Positions 1-6,940 of a DNA stretch of 50,298 bases are shown in pieces. The notes beneath the pieces are model-generated. The model did no database searches, had not been told where the DNA came from, and saw only the letters and a list, made by a program, of their open reading frames with translations. The translations under genes were made by a program, and so were the position numbers. The first letter of the stretch is position 1; every line of letters begins with the position of its first letter. Source of the DNA: an uncultured Clostridia bacterium (GTDB taxonomy: Bacteria > Bacillota > Clostridia > Christensenellales > Borkfalkiaceae); assembly GCA_944367565.1 (NCBI GenBank), contig CALVWR010000013.1:1-50298 (forward strand), in the 5' to 3' direction.

Positions 1-1
1 C

Positions 2-64
2 ATCGATGAATTTCAAGCAAACAACGTAGTCAAAAGTAAATTTGGCACTGTGGCGGGTGCTTGA
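2..64 (+). CDS. possible 3' end of a gene cut by the window edge
   Basis: One plus-strand frame is open from the window edge to a TGA at 62-64 and encodes about 20 residues (IDEFQANNVVKSKFGTVAGA). No family is recognisable from so short a tail. An open frame of this length also arises by chance, so this is only a possible partial gene. The next 150 bases carry a minus-strand terminator and a tRNA fragment. Confidence 0.25.
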   Translation: MDEFQANNVVKSKFGTVAGA

Positions 65-120
65 ATAAACGAGCGGCTCGGCTGCGCCCAAAAGGCATTG
101 TGTCAAGCTGACAGAAAAAG

Positions 121-166
121 AAAAAACCTAAAACGACTTGCACTTAAAGTGGTTCGTTTTAGGTTT
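121..166 (-). terminator. Rho-independent terminator of the restriction-modification operon
   Basis: A perfect 13-bp inverted repeat (AAACCTAAAACGA at 124-136, TCGTTTTAGGTTT at 154-166) encloses a 17-nt loop. On the minus strand it is followed by a run of six T. It lies about 90 bp beyond the endonuclease stop codon and probably ends that transcript. Confidence 0.7.
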
Positions 167-219
167 CGTATGTCAATGACGAACAAAAAGGAGCGTCTTT
201 TTAAGCCTTAAAGGGTGCA

Positions 220-242
220 GGCGTCCACGGGGATTTGAACCC
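220..242 (-). other. 3' fragment of a tRNA gene (possible att-like remnant)
   Basis: The minus strand reads GGGTTCAAATCCCCG followed by TGGACGCC. This is a T-loop (GTTCAAATC fits GTTCRANYC), the 3' half of a T-stem and the 3' strand of an acceptor stem. T-stem pairing fails after three base pairs, where unrelated sequence starts, and no D-arm or anticodon arm exists upstream. It sits 14 bp from the endonuclease stop. Integrated islands often leave such a tRNA 3' piece at one end, so it may mark an island boundary. The isotype cannot be assigned, and no CCA is encoded. Confidence 0.5.
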
Positions 243-256
243 TAAACATATAAAAA

Positions 257-919
257 CTATTGTTTGTTCTCCCAAAATTTTCGAACTTTTTCAAAATATG
301 TAAGGCGTTTTTCGATCTTACTTATTTCTTTGGGATAGAAAATATCCATTACATCACATAATTTCAACATCCATTCTTTTCGAGTTTGATTTCTTTCAAT
401 ATTTACAATCCTTGCATTTGCTATTTGAACCTGTCCCCAACCTAGGGCTCCAATTGTCAAACAATTCCACATTAAATGTTCAATTGGAACTAATCTTACC
501 ATGTCAAAAACGATTTTTCCATTTATTACTTTATACTCTGCCAAAAGAATGACAAAATAGTTTTTATCATCTTCATAGAGCCGTGATAATCTTTCCACTG
601 ATGTGAGATTAGGCATGTTAAAATCTGTGTCGCGATTATGCGTTTTAATATCTACCACAAAATAATTATCCTCATAATCCATGAATGCAACATCCGCCAT
701 AGACCTGCGAGCAAAACTATCATTGAAATTTTTGATTAACCCCTTAGGAAAACACTCAATCATTTTATCTCCTAAAATCTCTTGAACAGTGTCACCTACG
801 GCACGAGGGCTATTAACTATATGAGCGTTATCCATATCAGGACAGGAATTCAATAAATTTAACAAATTATTTTGAATTGTGTTCAATATTTCTGGTTCAA
901 ATATTTTTGTACTTATCAT
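257..919 (-). CDS. type II restriction endonuclease, HincII/EcoRV-like PD-(D/E)xK fold
   Basis: This 220-residue protein is encoded directly downstream of a DNA methyltransferase, with a TAATG stop/start overlap, so it is the expected cognate endonuclease. A PD-(D/E)xK-type core is visible: MADVAFMD near residue 75 supplies the first Asp and VVDIKTHN about 15 residues later supplies D-x-K. By eye, the stretch DIKTHN...MPNLTSVERLS and the later NQTRKEWM resemble HincII (DVKTRN...APNIISAYKLA and NGTREEWA), suggesting the EcoRV/HincII group, but no alignment was run. The recognition site is unknown. It would cut foreign DNA lacking the partner's methylation. The gene is AT-rich compared with the core genes to its right, consistent with acquisition. 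Confidence 0.72.
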   Translation of the reverse strand: MISTKIFEPEILNTIQNNLLNLLNSCPDMDNAHIVNSPRAVGDTVQEILGDKMIECFPKGLIKNFNDSFARRSMADVAFMDYEDNYFVVDIKTHNRDTDFNMPNLTSVERLSRLYEDDKNYFVILLAEYKVINGKIVFDMVRLVPIEHLMWNCLTIGALGWGQVQIANARIVNIERNQTRKEWMLKLCDVMDIFYPKEISKIEKRLTYFEKVRKFWENKQ

Positions 920-1857
920 TATTTAGTCTCCTTGTGTTGTGCTGAAAGTGTATTGCGCTCCCAAAAAACGCCATTTGTATACCCTTGTATGGTTTTGTCG
1001 TGTTCTGCTTGTTCTAATCTATATTCAGCCCAAGCGCAATATAATGGATTCTGCTCAACACCAATATAATGACGCCCTAACTTTTTTGCGACAACAGATG
1101 TTGTGCCTGAGCCGAGGAAGGGGTCTAATATGATGTCGTCAGTATTACTACTTGCCAATATCAACTTTGCCAATAATTTTTCGGGTTTTTGAGTCGGGTG
1201 AGCAGTGTTTTCAGGCATAGACCAGTAGGGAATGGATATATCATCCCAGAAATTTGACGGATATGTGTTCCTATAGTTTCCTTCTGATGTTTCTTCCCAA
1301 TCTTTAGGTTTTCCGTCAACTTTATATGGTGCAATGACTTTACGTCTACACATTACATCGTTTACATTGAAAGTATATTTTTTAGATACTGTAGCAAACC
1401 AAATATCTTCCATAGCATTTTTCCAATTTGTTAGTGCGCCGCGTCCTTTTTCTCTTTGCCACGTAATTCTATTAACAACATTAAAATACTGATTTAGCAC
1501 ACTGCCTATCAGCAAACTTGATTGCCAATCACAACAAACATAAATAGAAGCGGTAGGTTTTAACAATGGAAGGACTTTTTTTATCCAACTTTCGGTATAC
1601 TTAACATAATCAGTTTCGTTAAGTTTTGAAAACTTCATTCCGTGAAAATTTTTATCTAAATTATAACAAGGGTCAGCAATGAGTAAATCAATGCTTTGTT
1701 GAGGAAGAAATTCTAAAACTTGTAGCGAGTCTCCAAGAATTGTTCTATCTAACAATTCCTCGATTGACAGCTTAGAAGTAACTGTGATGCATCTATCAAG
1801 AAAAGGTTTTCCATCTTCAACTGAAAAATCAATTGTTTTATTCTTCGGTGATTTCAT
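919..1857 (-). CDS. DNA adenine-N6 methyltransferase, beta class (restriction-modification partner)
   Basis: This 312-residue enzyme should transfer a methyl group from S-adenosylmethionine to a base in the host's recognition site, protecting it from the adjacent endonuclease. Motif IV reads IADPCYN near residue 61, and the AdoMet-binding motif DPFLGSGTT comes late, near residue 246. That order (catalytic motif first) marks the beta class, and a leading Asp in motif IV favours N6-adenine over N4-cytosine. The usual DPPY is DPCY here, an uncommon change at the catalytic loop. AGGTG precedes the ATG, and a promoter lies about 27 bp upstream. Being first in the operon, the methylase is made before or with the nuclease. 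It could also be a more divergent N4/N6 enzyme. Confidence 0.85.
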   Translation of the reverse strand: MKSPKNKTIDFSVEDGKPFLDRCITVTSKLSIEELLDRTILGDSLQVLEFLPQQSIDLLIADPCYNLDKNFHGMKFSKLNETDYVKYTESWIKKVLPLLKPTASIYVCCDWQSSLLIGSVLNQYFNVVNRITWQREKGRGALTNWKNAMEDIWFATVSKKYTFNVNDVMCRRKVIAPYKVDGKPKDWEETSEGNYRNTYPSNFWDDISIPYWSMPENTAHPTQKPEKLLAKLILASSNTDDIILDPFLGSGTTSVVAKKLGRHYIGVEQNPLYCAWAEYRLEQAEHDKTIQGYTNGVFWERNTLSAQHKETK

Positions 1858-1883
1858 AAATGCACCTCGCTTACTTTTTTAAT

Positions 1884-1912
1884 ATTATAGCATAAATTTC
1901 TAAATTTTTCAA
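1884..1912 (-). promoter_or_regulatory. promoter of the restriction-modification operon
   Basis: On the minus strand TTGAAA (1907-1912) and TATAAT (1884-1889) are separated by 17 bp, close to the sigma-A consensus. Transcription would start about 20 bp before the methyltransferase ATG, leaving room for its AGGTG ribosome-binding site. Confidence 0.65.
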
Positions 1913-1929
1913 CTGCTATTATATTTACA

Positions 1930-2156
1930 AACTTAGAATTCCTAAAAATTTCAAATCGAACCTTAATGGAAAGTTTATAGGTTGCAATGAGCGAGAATCA
2001 TACGCTCCTTATCGTGCAAAAATCCTTTTTGTGCAATCGTCAAAGGTTTACGATTTTCCAAAGTGGGTGAAGAACAAATCCCTACGGCGATGAGCGAAGA
2101 AACAACAAAAAGGGTAAACTGCCACAAAAGCGGTAATTTACCCCTATTTTGCATAG
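1930..2156. other. intergenic stretch with no recognised gene
   Basis: This stretch separates the restriction-modification promoter from the tRNA-Ala terminator. Short open frames exist, but none has a ribosome-binding site or family-like sequence. An imperfect inverted repeat around GGGTAAA (near 2112) and TTTACCC (near 2137) could form a hairpin. It may contain the second boundary of the acquired segment, but no copy of the tRNA 3' fragment is present here. Confidence 0.4.
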
Positions 2157-2203
2157 AAAAAGACACACGCGGCGGAGTTTTATACGCTCCTTTTGCGTGT
2201 GTC
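2157..2203 (-). terminator. terminator downstream of tRNA-Ala
   Basis: On the minus strand GACACACGC (2195-2203) pairs with GCGTGTGTC (2162-2170), with further pairing inside, and is followed by five T. It lies 4 bp past the tRNA 3' end. Confidence 0.75.
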
Positions 2204-2207
2204 CCTG

Positions 2208-2283
2208 TGGTGGAGATAAGGGGATTCGAACCCCTGGCCTATGCGTTGCGAACGCATCGCTCTACCAACTGAGCCATATCCCC
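2208..2283 (-). tRNA. tRNA-Ala (anticodon CGC)
   Basis: The minus strand folds into a full cloverleaf: acceptor GGGGATA/TATCTCC, anticodon stem ATGCG/CGCAT, loop TTCGCAA with anticodon CGC (decodes GCG), T-arm AGGGG-TTCGAAT-CCCCT, and encoded CCA. The G3:U70 pair, the main alanine identity element, is present, confirming the isotype. The length is 76 nt including CCA. Confidence 0.95.
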
Positions 2284-2400
2284 GTTCGGTAGCATTGTTA
2301 TTTTACTACGACTTCAAAAAATAGTCAACCGTTTTCATGAAAAAACATTAAAATTTATTTGACAAAATTTTTTAAAAAGTGCATAATAGATATTGCTCAC

Positions 2401-2477
2401 GGAGGCATAGCTCAGTCGGTTAGAGCGCCTGCTTCACATGCAGGAGGTCGTAGGTTCGAGTCCTACTGTCTCTACCA
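2401..2477 (+). tRNA. tRNA-Val (anticodon CAC)
   Basis: This is a complete cloverleaf: anticodon stem CCTGC/GCAGG, loop TTCACAT with anticodon CAC (decodes GTG), T-arm GTAGG-TTCGAGT-CCTAC, and encoded CCA. The acceptor stem GGAGGCA/TGTCTCT ends in a G1:U72 wobble pair, less usual than G-C. A terminator follows 13 bp downstream, so it appears to be a single-gene unit. Confidence 0.93.
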
Positions 2478-2490
2478 ACATCAGACAAAA

Positions 2491-2530
2491 ACGGAACTTG
2501 TAAGAAAATCCAAGTTCCGTTTTTGTTTTT
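2491..2530 (+). terminator. terminator downstream of tRNA-Val
   Basis: Perfect 10-bp arms (ACGGAACTTG at 2491-2500, CAAGTTCCGT at 2511-2520) enclose a 10-nt loop and are followed by TTTTGTTTTT. Confidence 0.9.
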
Positions 2531-2937
2531 TATAAAAAGATTCTGCATTCTCCGTCGTATCCGTATGCGGAAATGGACAGATACATCGGGATCCGCGGAC
2601 GCATACATCGGGATCCGCGGCGGGGTTAATTCCTTTGCACTTTCAAATTCACTTTGCCGGATGATCGGCTTTCTCAGATGAAAACATCCCTCCCCTCTTC
2701 TCCGTTCGACGGCAACGCTCTGCCCAAATACGCCGATCGCAGAAACGTGAGAAGATAAAACCGTTATTCTTTGCTTTCGCTTCGCGGCGGCATTGAAAAT
2801 ATGCCTCTTTATCCTTCGATCTGACTTCACCCGCTCCCCCTTTCGCTTTTCCAGATCATCCGAAAACGCAGAAAAAACGCTTTTTTATCCGGATTCCTCT
2901 GCCATGACAAAAAAAATTAAATTTTTGATTCAAACAG
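2531..2937. other. about 400 bp without a gene; contains an 18-bp direct repeat
   Basis: No frame here shows a ribosome-binding site or a recognisable product. The one feature seen is a direct repeat of ATACATCGGGATCCGCGG at 2581-2598 and 2603-2620, a 22-bp period with GGATCC in both copies. The right end carries the promoter of the metal-efflux regulator. Confidence 0.5.
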
Positions 2938-2996
2938 TTGACAAAAACAAGACGATTGCATATACTAAAATTGAACATTTGAAGAAGTATTCAAAT
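2938..2996 (+). promoter_or_regulatory. promoter and ArsR/SmtB-type operator of the metal-efflux locus
   Basis: TTGACA (2938-2943) and TATACT (2961-2966) are 17 bp apart. Just downstream, spanning the likely start site, is ATTTGAA (2977-2983), six bases, TTCAAAT (2990-2996). This perfect 7-bp inverted repeat resembles the operators bound by SmtB/CzrA/CadC repressors. A repressor bound there would block initiation until metal binds it. Confidence 0.8.
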
Positions 2997-3013
2997 AAAA
3001 GGAGGTTGACGAC

Positions 3014-3343
3014 ATGGCGAATAACGATAAAAAACACATTCTCTGTGGAAAACTTCCCGAAGATGAAGTGCTTTACGAACTTTCCAATCTGTTTAAAATG
3101 TTCGGCGACCCGACAAGGATCAAAATACTCAGCTGTTTGCAAATTCACGATATGTATGTGGGTGAACTGGCGGAAACGTTGGATATGAGCGACTCTGCCG
3201 TCAGCCACCAGCTGCGCGTTCTTCGGTCTTCTAAACTTGTAAAAGGTAAAAAAGAGGGTAAGGAAGTTAAGTATTCGCTGGATGACGACCATGTTACCAA
3301 AATTCTGGAATACGGTCTCACCCACGTAAACGAAGGAAAATAA
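3014..3343 (+). CDS. ArsR/SmtB-family metal-sensing repressor (CzrA/SmtB type)
   Basis: This 109-residue winged-helix repressor should release DNA when zinc, or a similar metal such as cobalt or cadmium, binds. The recognition helix region reads SDSAVSHQLRVLR. The C-terminal helix carries D-x-H-x10-H-x2-E (starting DDHVTK, ending THVNE), which matches the alpha-5 zinc site of SmtB and CzrA. Only one Cys (residue 11, LCGKLP) occurs near the N-terminus, so a CadC-type alpha-3N cysteine site is not complete. AGGAGG precedes the ATG. A near-consensus promoter with an inverted-repeat operator lies upstream, and the HMA protein and P1B ATPase downstream are its likely targets. Confidence 0.88.
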   Translation: MANNDKKHILCGKLPEDEVLYELSNLFKMFGDPTRIKILSCLQIHDMYVGELAETLDMSDSAVSHQLRVLRSSKLVKGKKEGKEVKYSLDDDHVTKILEYGLTHVNEGK

Positions 3344-3352
3344 ATTTAAAAT

Positions 3353-3375
3353 ACGGGCTTTTGCCCTGTTTTTTA
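3353..3375 (+). terminator. short terminator-like hairpin after the ArsR gene
   Basis: GGGC (3355-3358), TTTT, GCCC (3363-3366) is followed by TGTTTTTT. The stem is only 4 bp, so termination is probably partial and may let some transcripts continue into the efflux genes. Confidence 0.45.
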
Positions 3376-3381
3376 AGTTCT

Positions 3382-3417
3382 ATATTTGAATAATTACTCA
3401 AAAAAACAATTATTCAA
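3382..3417 (+). promoter_or_regulatory. second inverted-repeat operator, upstream of the HMA/ATPase genes
   Basis: TTGAATAATT (3386-3395) and AATTATTCAA (3408-3417) are perfect 10-bp arms around a 12-bp AT-rich spacer. A nested TTTGA-N8-TCAAA is also present (3385-3402). The half-sites match those at the regulator's own promoter, suggesting that the same repressor controls a second transcript. A clear -35/-10 pair could not be fixed here. Confidence 0.6.
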
Positions 3418-3476
3418 TTTATATGATAACGATTGGAAAAACGGATTTCACGAGGAAAAATACACGGAGGATATTC

Positions 3477-3698
3477 ATGATGAAAAAGGTTTTTAAACTG
3501 GAAGATCTGGATTGCGCAAACTGCGCTGCAAAGATGGAACGCTTGATCGAGAAAATTGACGGAGTGCAGTCCGTCAACATCAGTTTTATCGCGCAGAAGA
3601 TGACCATTGAGGCGGACGACGAAAAATTTGACGAAATTATGCATCACGTGGCAAAAACGTGCAGGAAAGTTGAGCCCGACTGCAAGATCGTACGCTGA
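3477..3698 (+). CDS. stand-alone heavy-metal-associated (HMA) domain protein
   Basis: This 73-residue single-domain metal-binding protein has the CxxC site in DLDCANCAAKMERL near residues 10-23, inside a ferredoxin-like HMA fold, and IEKIDGVQSVNISF matches the second strand region. The start is the first of two adjacent ATGs, 6 bp after ACGGAGG. It lies 51 bp before a P1B ATPase that lacks an N-terminal HMA domain, so it probably supplies that function in trans by delivering or sensing the metal. It could also be a general zinc/cadmium chaperone. Confidence 0.85.
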   Translation: MMKKVFKLEDLDCANCAAKMERLIEKIDGVQSVNISFIAQKMTIEADDEKFDEIMHHVAKTCRKVEPDCKIVR

Positions 3699-3749
3699 AA
3701 AAAGAGCATTTGCAAAACCGACTTTTGTTCTGACGGGGAGAATAATGCC

Positions 3750-5675
3750 ATGAAAAATTTTAGTTTATCGCGGAAAGACAGGAAAAATCTGATACGCATT
3801 CTTTTGGCGTTGGGGTTATTTTTGGCAATTTTCATCACAGATAAGATCGTTGGCCTTGCCAACGTTTATGCAGGATCCGCCGCATGGCTGCTCCCCTTCT
3901 GTTTATATCTCGCGGTCTATCTTTTGATCGGGTACGACGTGCTTTGGAAGGCGATACGCAACATCGCGCACGGGCAGGTATTTGACGAAAACTTTCTGAT
4001 GTGTGTGGCGACATTGGGTGCGTTTGCGCTTGCGATATACCGCGGCGTTACAGGATTGGAAATCGAAGGCTTTGACGAAGCGTGCGCCGTGCTTTTATTC
4101 TATCAGGTGGGCGAATGGTTTCAAAGTTATGCCACGGGAAGGTCAAGAAAATCGATTGCGGCGCTGATGGATATACGTCCCGATTCTGCGAACATCCTCC
4201 GCGCCGACGGTACCGTGGAAAAAGCGGATCCTTCCGAAGTGAAAATCGGCGATACGATTCTGATCAACCCCGGCGAAAAGATTCCCCTTGACGGCGTGAT
4301 TACAAAGGGTGTTTCCAGCATCGACACCAAAGCGCTGACGGGCGAAAGTCTGCCCCGCAATGCGGAAACCGGCGACGAGGTTCTCAGCGGTTGCGTAAAC
4401 CTCACTTCCCAGCTTGAAGTCAAAGTCAATAAGGAATTTTACGATTCTACGGTTTCCAAGATACTCGAACTCGTGGAGAATGCTTCCTCGCAGAAGTCCA
4501 AAGCGGAGAACTTCATAACGAAGTTTGCCCGATATTATACGCCGATTGTATGTGCAGTCGCACTTCTTTTGGCGGTGATACCCGGCGCGATCACCGCCGA
4601 CTGGTCGACGTGGATCTACAGGGCGCTGAGTTTTCTCGTTGTTTCCTGTCCCTGTGCGCTCGTCATCTCCATTCCCCTCTCCTTCTTTGCGGGGATCGGC
4701 GCGGCTTCGAGATACGGCATCCTGATCAAGGGCTCCAATTATCTTGAAAAGTTCGGCAAAGCCAACATCTTTGTATTTGACAAGACGGGGACTTTAACAA
4801 AGGGCAACTTTGCCGTTACAGAGGTCCTTCCCGAAGAAAAATCGGAAGAAATTCTGCGCCTTGCCGCCATTGCCGAAAAGGATTCCGATCACCCCATTGC
4901 CCGCTCGATCGTCTCGCGCTACAACAAAAAAACGGAAGGCGGCTACACGCTGACCAATCTTCCCGGAGAAGGCATTATCGCCGAAAAAGAGAGCGACAGA
5001 ATTTATTGCGGCAACGAAAAACTGATGAAAGCGTACGGCATTGAATATTCGGTTCCCGCGGACGTCGGTACCGTCGTTTACGTGGCGAGAAACGGACAGT
5101 ATGTCGGATGCATCCTGATTGCCGACGAGATCAAATCCGAAACGAAGCAAGTGATCGGCGAACTGAACGGCATGGGTTGCAAAACGATCATGCTGACGGG
5201 CGATAATCAAAAAATCGCCGAAAGCGTTGCCGACGAAATCGGAATGACGGGTTATAAGGCTTCTCTGCTTCCCCAAAACAAGGTCGAAGAAGTTGAAAAT
5301 CTGCTTTCCAGTAAAAACAAAGACGACGTGCTGTGTTTTGTGGGCGACGGCATCAACGACGCGCCCGTGCTGATGCGTTCGGACGTCGGCATTGCAATGG
5401 GCGGCGTGGGCAGCGATGCGGCAATCGAAGCAAGCGATATCGTTCTGATGAAAGATGACTTAAGGGGAATTTCTCTTGCAAAACGCATTACAAGAAAAAC
5501 CATGGCGATCGTTATGCAGAACATCGTTTTTTCCATCGCGGTAAAAGCGGCGATTCTCATTCTTTCGGCGTTCGGGATCACGAATATGTGGGTTGCGGTC
5601 TTTGGCGATGTCGGCGTCGCCGTACTCGCCATACTCAACGCAATGCGGGTAAATTCCAAATACGGGAACCGATAA
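3750..5675 (+). CDS. zntA/cadA: P1B-type heavy-metal ATPase (Zn/Cd/Pb efflux, CPC type)
   Basis: This 641-residue inner-membrane pump couples ATP hydrolysis to metal export. Visible motifs in order are the actuator TGES, the transmembrane metal site SCPCALVIS, the phosphorylation site DKTGTLT, the P1B SDHPIA (SEHP-like) motif, and hinge GDGINDAP. The final helix reads FGDVGVAVLAILNAMR, and its Asp fits the D-x-G of the P1B-2 (Zn/Cd/Pb) subgroup; a copper pump would have different residues there. There is no N-terminal HMA domain, as the chain opens directly with membrane segments. The preceding HMA gene fills that gap. Start: ATG 9 bp after GGGGAG. The upstream ArsR-type sensor probably induces it when metal is in excess. 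Confidence 0.93.
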   Translation: MKNFSLSRKDRKNLIRILLALGLFLAIFITDKIVGLANVYAGSAAWLLPFCLYLAVYLLIGYDVLWKAIRNIAHGQVFDENFLMCVATLGAFALAIYRGVTGLEIEGFDEACAVLLFYQVGEWFQSYATGRSRKSIAALMDIRPDSANILRADGTVEKADPSEVKIGDTILINPGEKIPLDGVITKGVSSIDTKALTGESLPRNAETGDEVLSGCVNLTSQLEVKVNKEFYDSTVSKILELVENASSQKSKAENFITKFARYYTPIVCAVALLLAVIPGAITADWSTWIYRALSFLVVSCPCALVISIPLSFFAGIGAASRYGILIKGSNYLEKFGKANIFVFDKTGTLTKGNFAVTEVLPEEKSEEILRLAAIAEKDSDHPIARSIVSRYNKKTEGGYTLTNLPGEGIIAEKESDRIYCGNEKLMKAYGIEYSVPADVGTVVYVARNGQYVGCILIADEIKSETKQVIGELNGMGCKTIMLTGDNQKIAESVADEIGMTGYKASLLPQNKVEEVENLLSSKNKDDVLCFVGDGINDAPVLMRSDVGIAMGGVGSDAAIEASDIVLMKDDLRGISLAKRITRKTMAIVMQNIVFSIAVKAAILILSAFGITNMWVAVFGDVGVAVLAILNAMRVNSKYGNR

Positions 5676-5836
5676 AAGGTATGCCCGGCAAGTTTCAATT
5701 TCAGATTCAGTTCGCCTGTTATCGCATATTGCTTTTCAATTAAATTTACGTATTTTGTTGCTGCTCGGTTGACAATATCAGTATATCCGTAATTGAGCAA
5801 TGATTCATCCCAAATGGACTTTCATTTTACAAATAA
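5676..5836. other. gap between the metal ATPase and its terminator
   Basis: About 160 bp after the ATPase stop contain no recognisable gene. The terminator comes only after this stretch, so the mRNA has a long 3' untranslated tail unless a small unrecognised RNA is encoded here. Confidence 0.3.
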
Positions 5837-5878
5837 GAAAAGCCCCGATGATGAAAATCATCGGGGCTTTTGCTTTTA
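5837..5878 (+). terminator. strong terminator of the metal-efflux locus
   Basis: AAAAGCCCCGATGA (5838-5851) pairs with TCATCGGGGCTTTT (5858-5871) around a 6-nt loop and is followed by GCTTTT. The flanking A-run means it may also work on the minus strand. Confidence 0.9.
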
Positions 5879-5962
5879 TCAGTGTGAAAAGCGTTATATC
5901 GTTGACACGCATATCTAAATCGAAACCGACAGAGTATCGTGTCAAAATAAAATTAAAAGTAT

Positions 5963-6007
5963 AAAAAAAGCACCCGACTAAACCTTTTTACGGGTTCAGT
6001 TGGGTAC
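5963..6007 (-). terminator. terminator downstream of tRNA-Arg
   Basis: On the minus strand GTACCCAACTGAACC (5993-6007) pairs with GGTTTAGTCGGGTGC (5970-5984), with a few wobbles or mismatches, followed by seven T. It begins 5 bp beyond the tRNA's CCA. Confidence 0.88.
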
Positions 6008-6011
6008 CGCT

Positions 6012-6086
6012 TGGTACTCCCGGCGGGAATCGAACCCACAACGGCCCCTTAGGAGGGGGCTGTTATATCCATTTAACTACGGAAGC
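6012..6086 (-). tRNA. tRNA-Arg (anticodon CCT)
   Basis: This is a full cloverleaf on the minus strand: anticodon stem GCCCC/GGGGC, loop CTCCTAA with anticodon CCT (decodes AGG), T-arm GTGGG-TTCGATT-CCCGC, and encoded CCA. The acceptor stem GCTTCCG/CGGGAGT ends in a G1:U72 wobble, as in the tRNA-Val of this window. Confidence 0.94.
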
Positions 6087-6182
6087 ATACGGCATCTTTT
6101 CCGATACGGCGGTTCGCTACGAAGCAGCCGTTTCTTACGGACGCCTTATTTCTGCCCTGTCGCACGAACGACAAAGTGTTTT

Positions 6183-6776
6183 TTACAAAAATCTTCTGAT
6201 CTCCTCCGCGAGAACGGAAGCGATCAGCTTCTGTCCCTCCGCATCGGGATGTACGCCGTCTGCGGAAAGCGCCGCATAAGGAACGGTCATCGCCGCTTTG
6301 GCGAAAATTCCGTCCAGCGGAATAAATCCGTCGGCATATTCCACGGACAAAGCGCGCACGACGTCGATGAACTCCATCAGATCTCGCCGCCAGTGCATTT
6401 TATCCGCAACGGGCACGGTAAACGGTTCCATCACGATCAGCTTCGCCTTCGGCAGATCTTTTTTAAAGCGCGTGAACAACTCGCGAAGTGTGGCTTCAAA
6501 CTTTGCCGGCGAGGTATACTGATTGCTGTCGTAACGCCGCCATACGTCGTTGATTCCGATCAGCAACGTCATGATGTCGGGAGCTACGGCTTTAATATCG
6601 CTTTCATACCGGTCTAATATATCCCGGCTGCGATTTCCGCTGATGCCGAGATTTATATATTCATGCCCGCCGCCTAATGCCGCAGCAACCATTGCGGAAT
6701 ATCCGGAAAGATTATGACAATCGCTTCTATCCCTGCCGCAATCGGTAATGCTGTCGCCCTGAAATAATATTTTCAT
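6183..6776 (-). CDS. SGNH/GDSL-family hydrolase (acylhydrolase/esterase)
   Basis: This 197-residue single-domain esterase-like enzyme shows all four SGNH blocks: FQGDSITD at the N-terminus (nucleophile Ser), GISGNRS (block II Gly), LIGIND (block III Asn) and DGVHPD near the C-terminus (catalytic Asp and His). There is no signal peptide, so it is probably cytoplasmic. Substrates in this superfamily range from carbohydrate acetyl esters to lysophospholipids and cannot be chosen from sequence alone. AAGGAA lies 7 bp before the ATG, and a good promoter lies 30 bp upstream. It appears monocistronic, ending near the tRNA-Arg gene. Confidence 0.88.
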   Translation of the reverse strand: MKILFQGDSITDCGRDRSDCHNLSGYSAMVAAALGGGHEYINLGISGNRSRDILDRYESDIKAVAPDIMTLLIGINDVWRRYDSNQYTSPAKFEATLRELFTRFKKDLPKAKLIVMEPFTVPVADKMHWRRDLMEFIDVVRALSVEYADGFIPLDGIFAKAAMTVPYAALSADGVHPDAEGQKLIASVLAEEIRRFL

Positions 6777-6805
6777 TCGTATTTCCTTATCGATCGATTA
6801 TTTTT

Positions 6806-6834
6806 ATTGTACACTAAAAACCCGGGGTTGTAAA
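6806..6834 (-). promoter_or_regulatory. promoter of the SGNH hydrolase gene
   Basis: On the minus strand TTTACA (6829-6834) and TACAAT (6806-6811) have a 17-bp spacer, about 30 bp before the ATG. Confidence 0.65.
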
Positions 6835-6877
6835 GCGTTTCAATGTATAAAACCGCGATTTGAGGCAATAATTGAAT

Positions 6878-6918
6878 TAACCCCTCGACGATCTTTTACA
6901 TATTCTGTAATAAGGGGT
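6878..6918. other. inverted repeat upstream of mazF
   Basis: ACCCCT near 6880-6885 and AGGGGT near 6913-6918 form a 6-bp inverted repeat with a 27-nt gap, in the region where an antitoxin gene would normally lie. It could be an operator or a weak leader stem-loop. No antitoxin reading frame is present here. Confidence 0.3.
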
Positions 6919-6940
6919 AAACAAGCGTTTGGGAGATGCT

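Noticed and set aside
2063-2272. 69-residue plus-strand gene
   Set aside because: It overlaps the tRNA-Ala gene and its terminator on the other strand and has no family-like sequence.
5676-5800. Minus-strand gene extending into the metal ATPase
   Set aside because: Most of it is antisense to conserved ATPase sequence; the remainder has no ribosome-binding site or domain.
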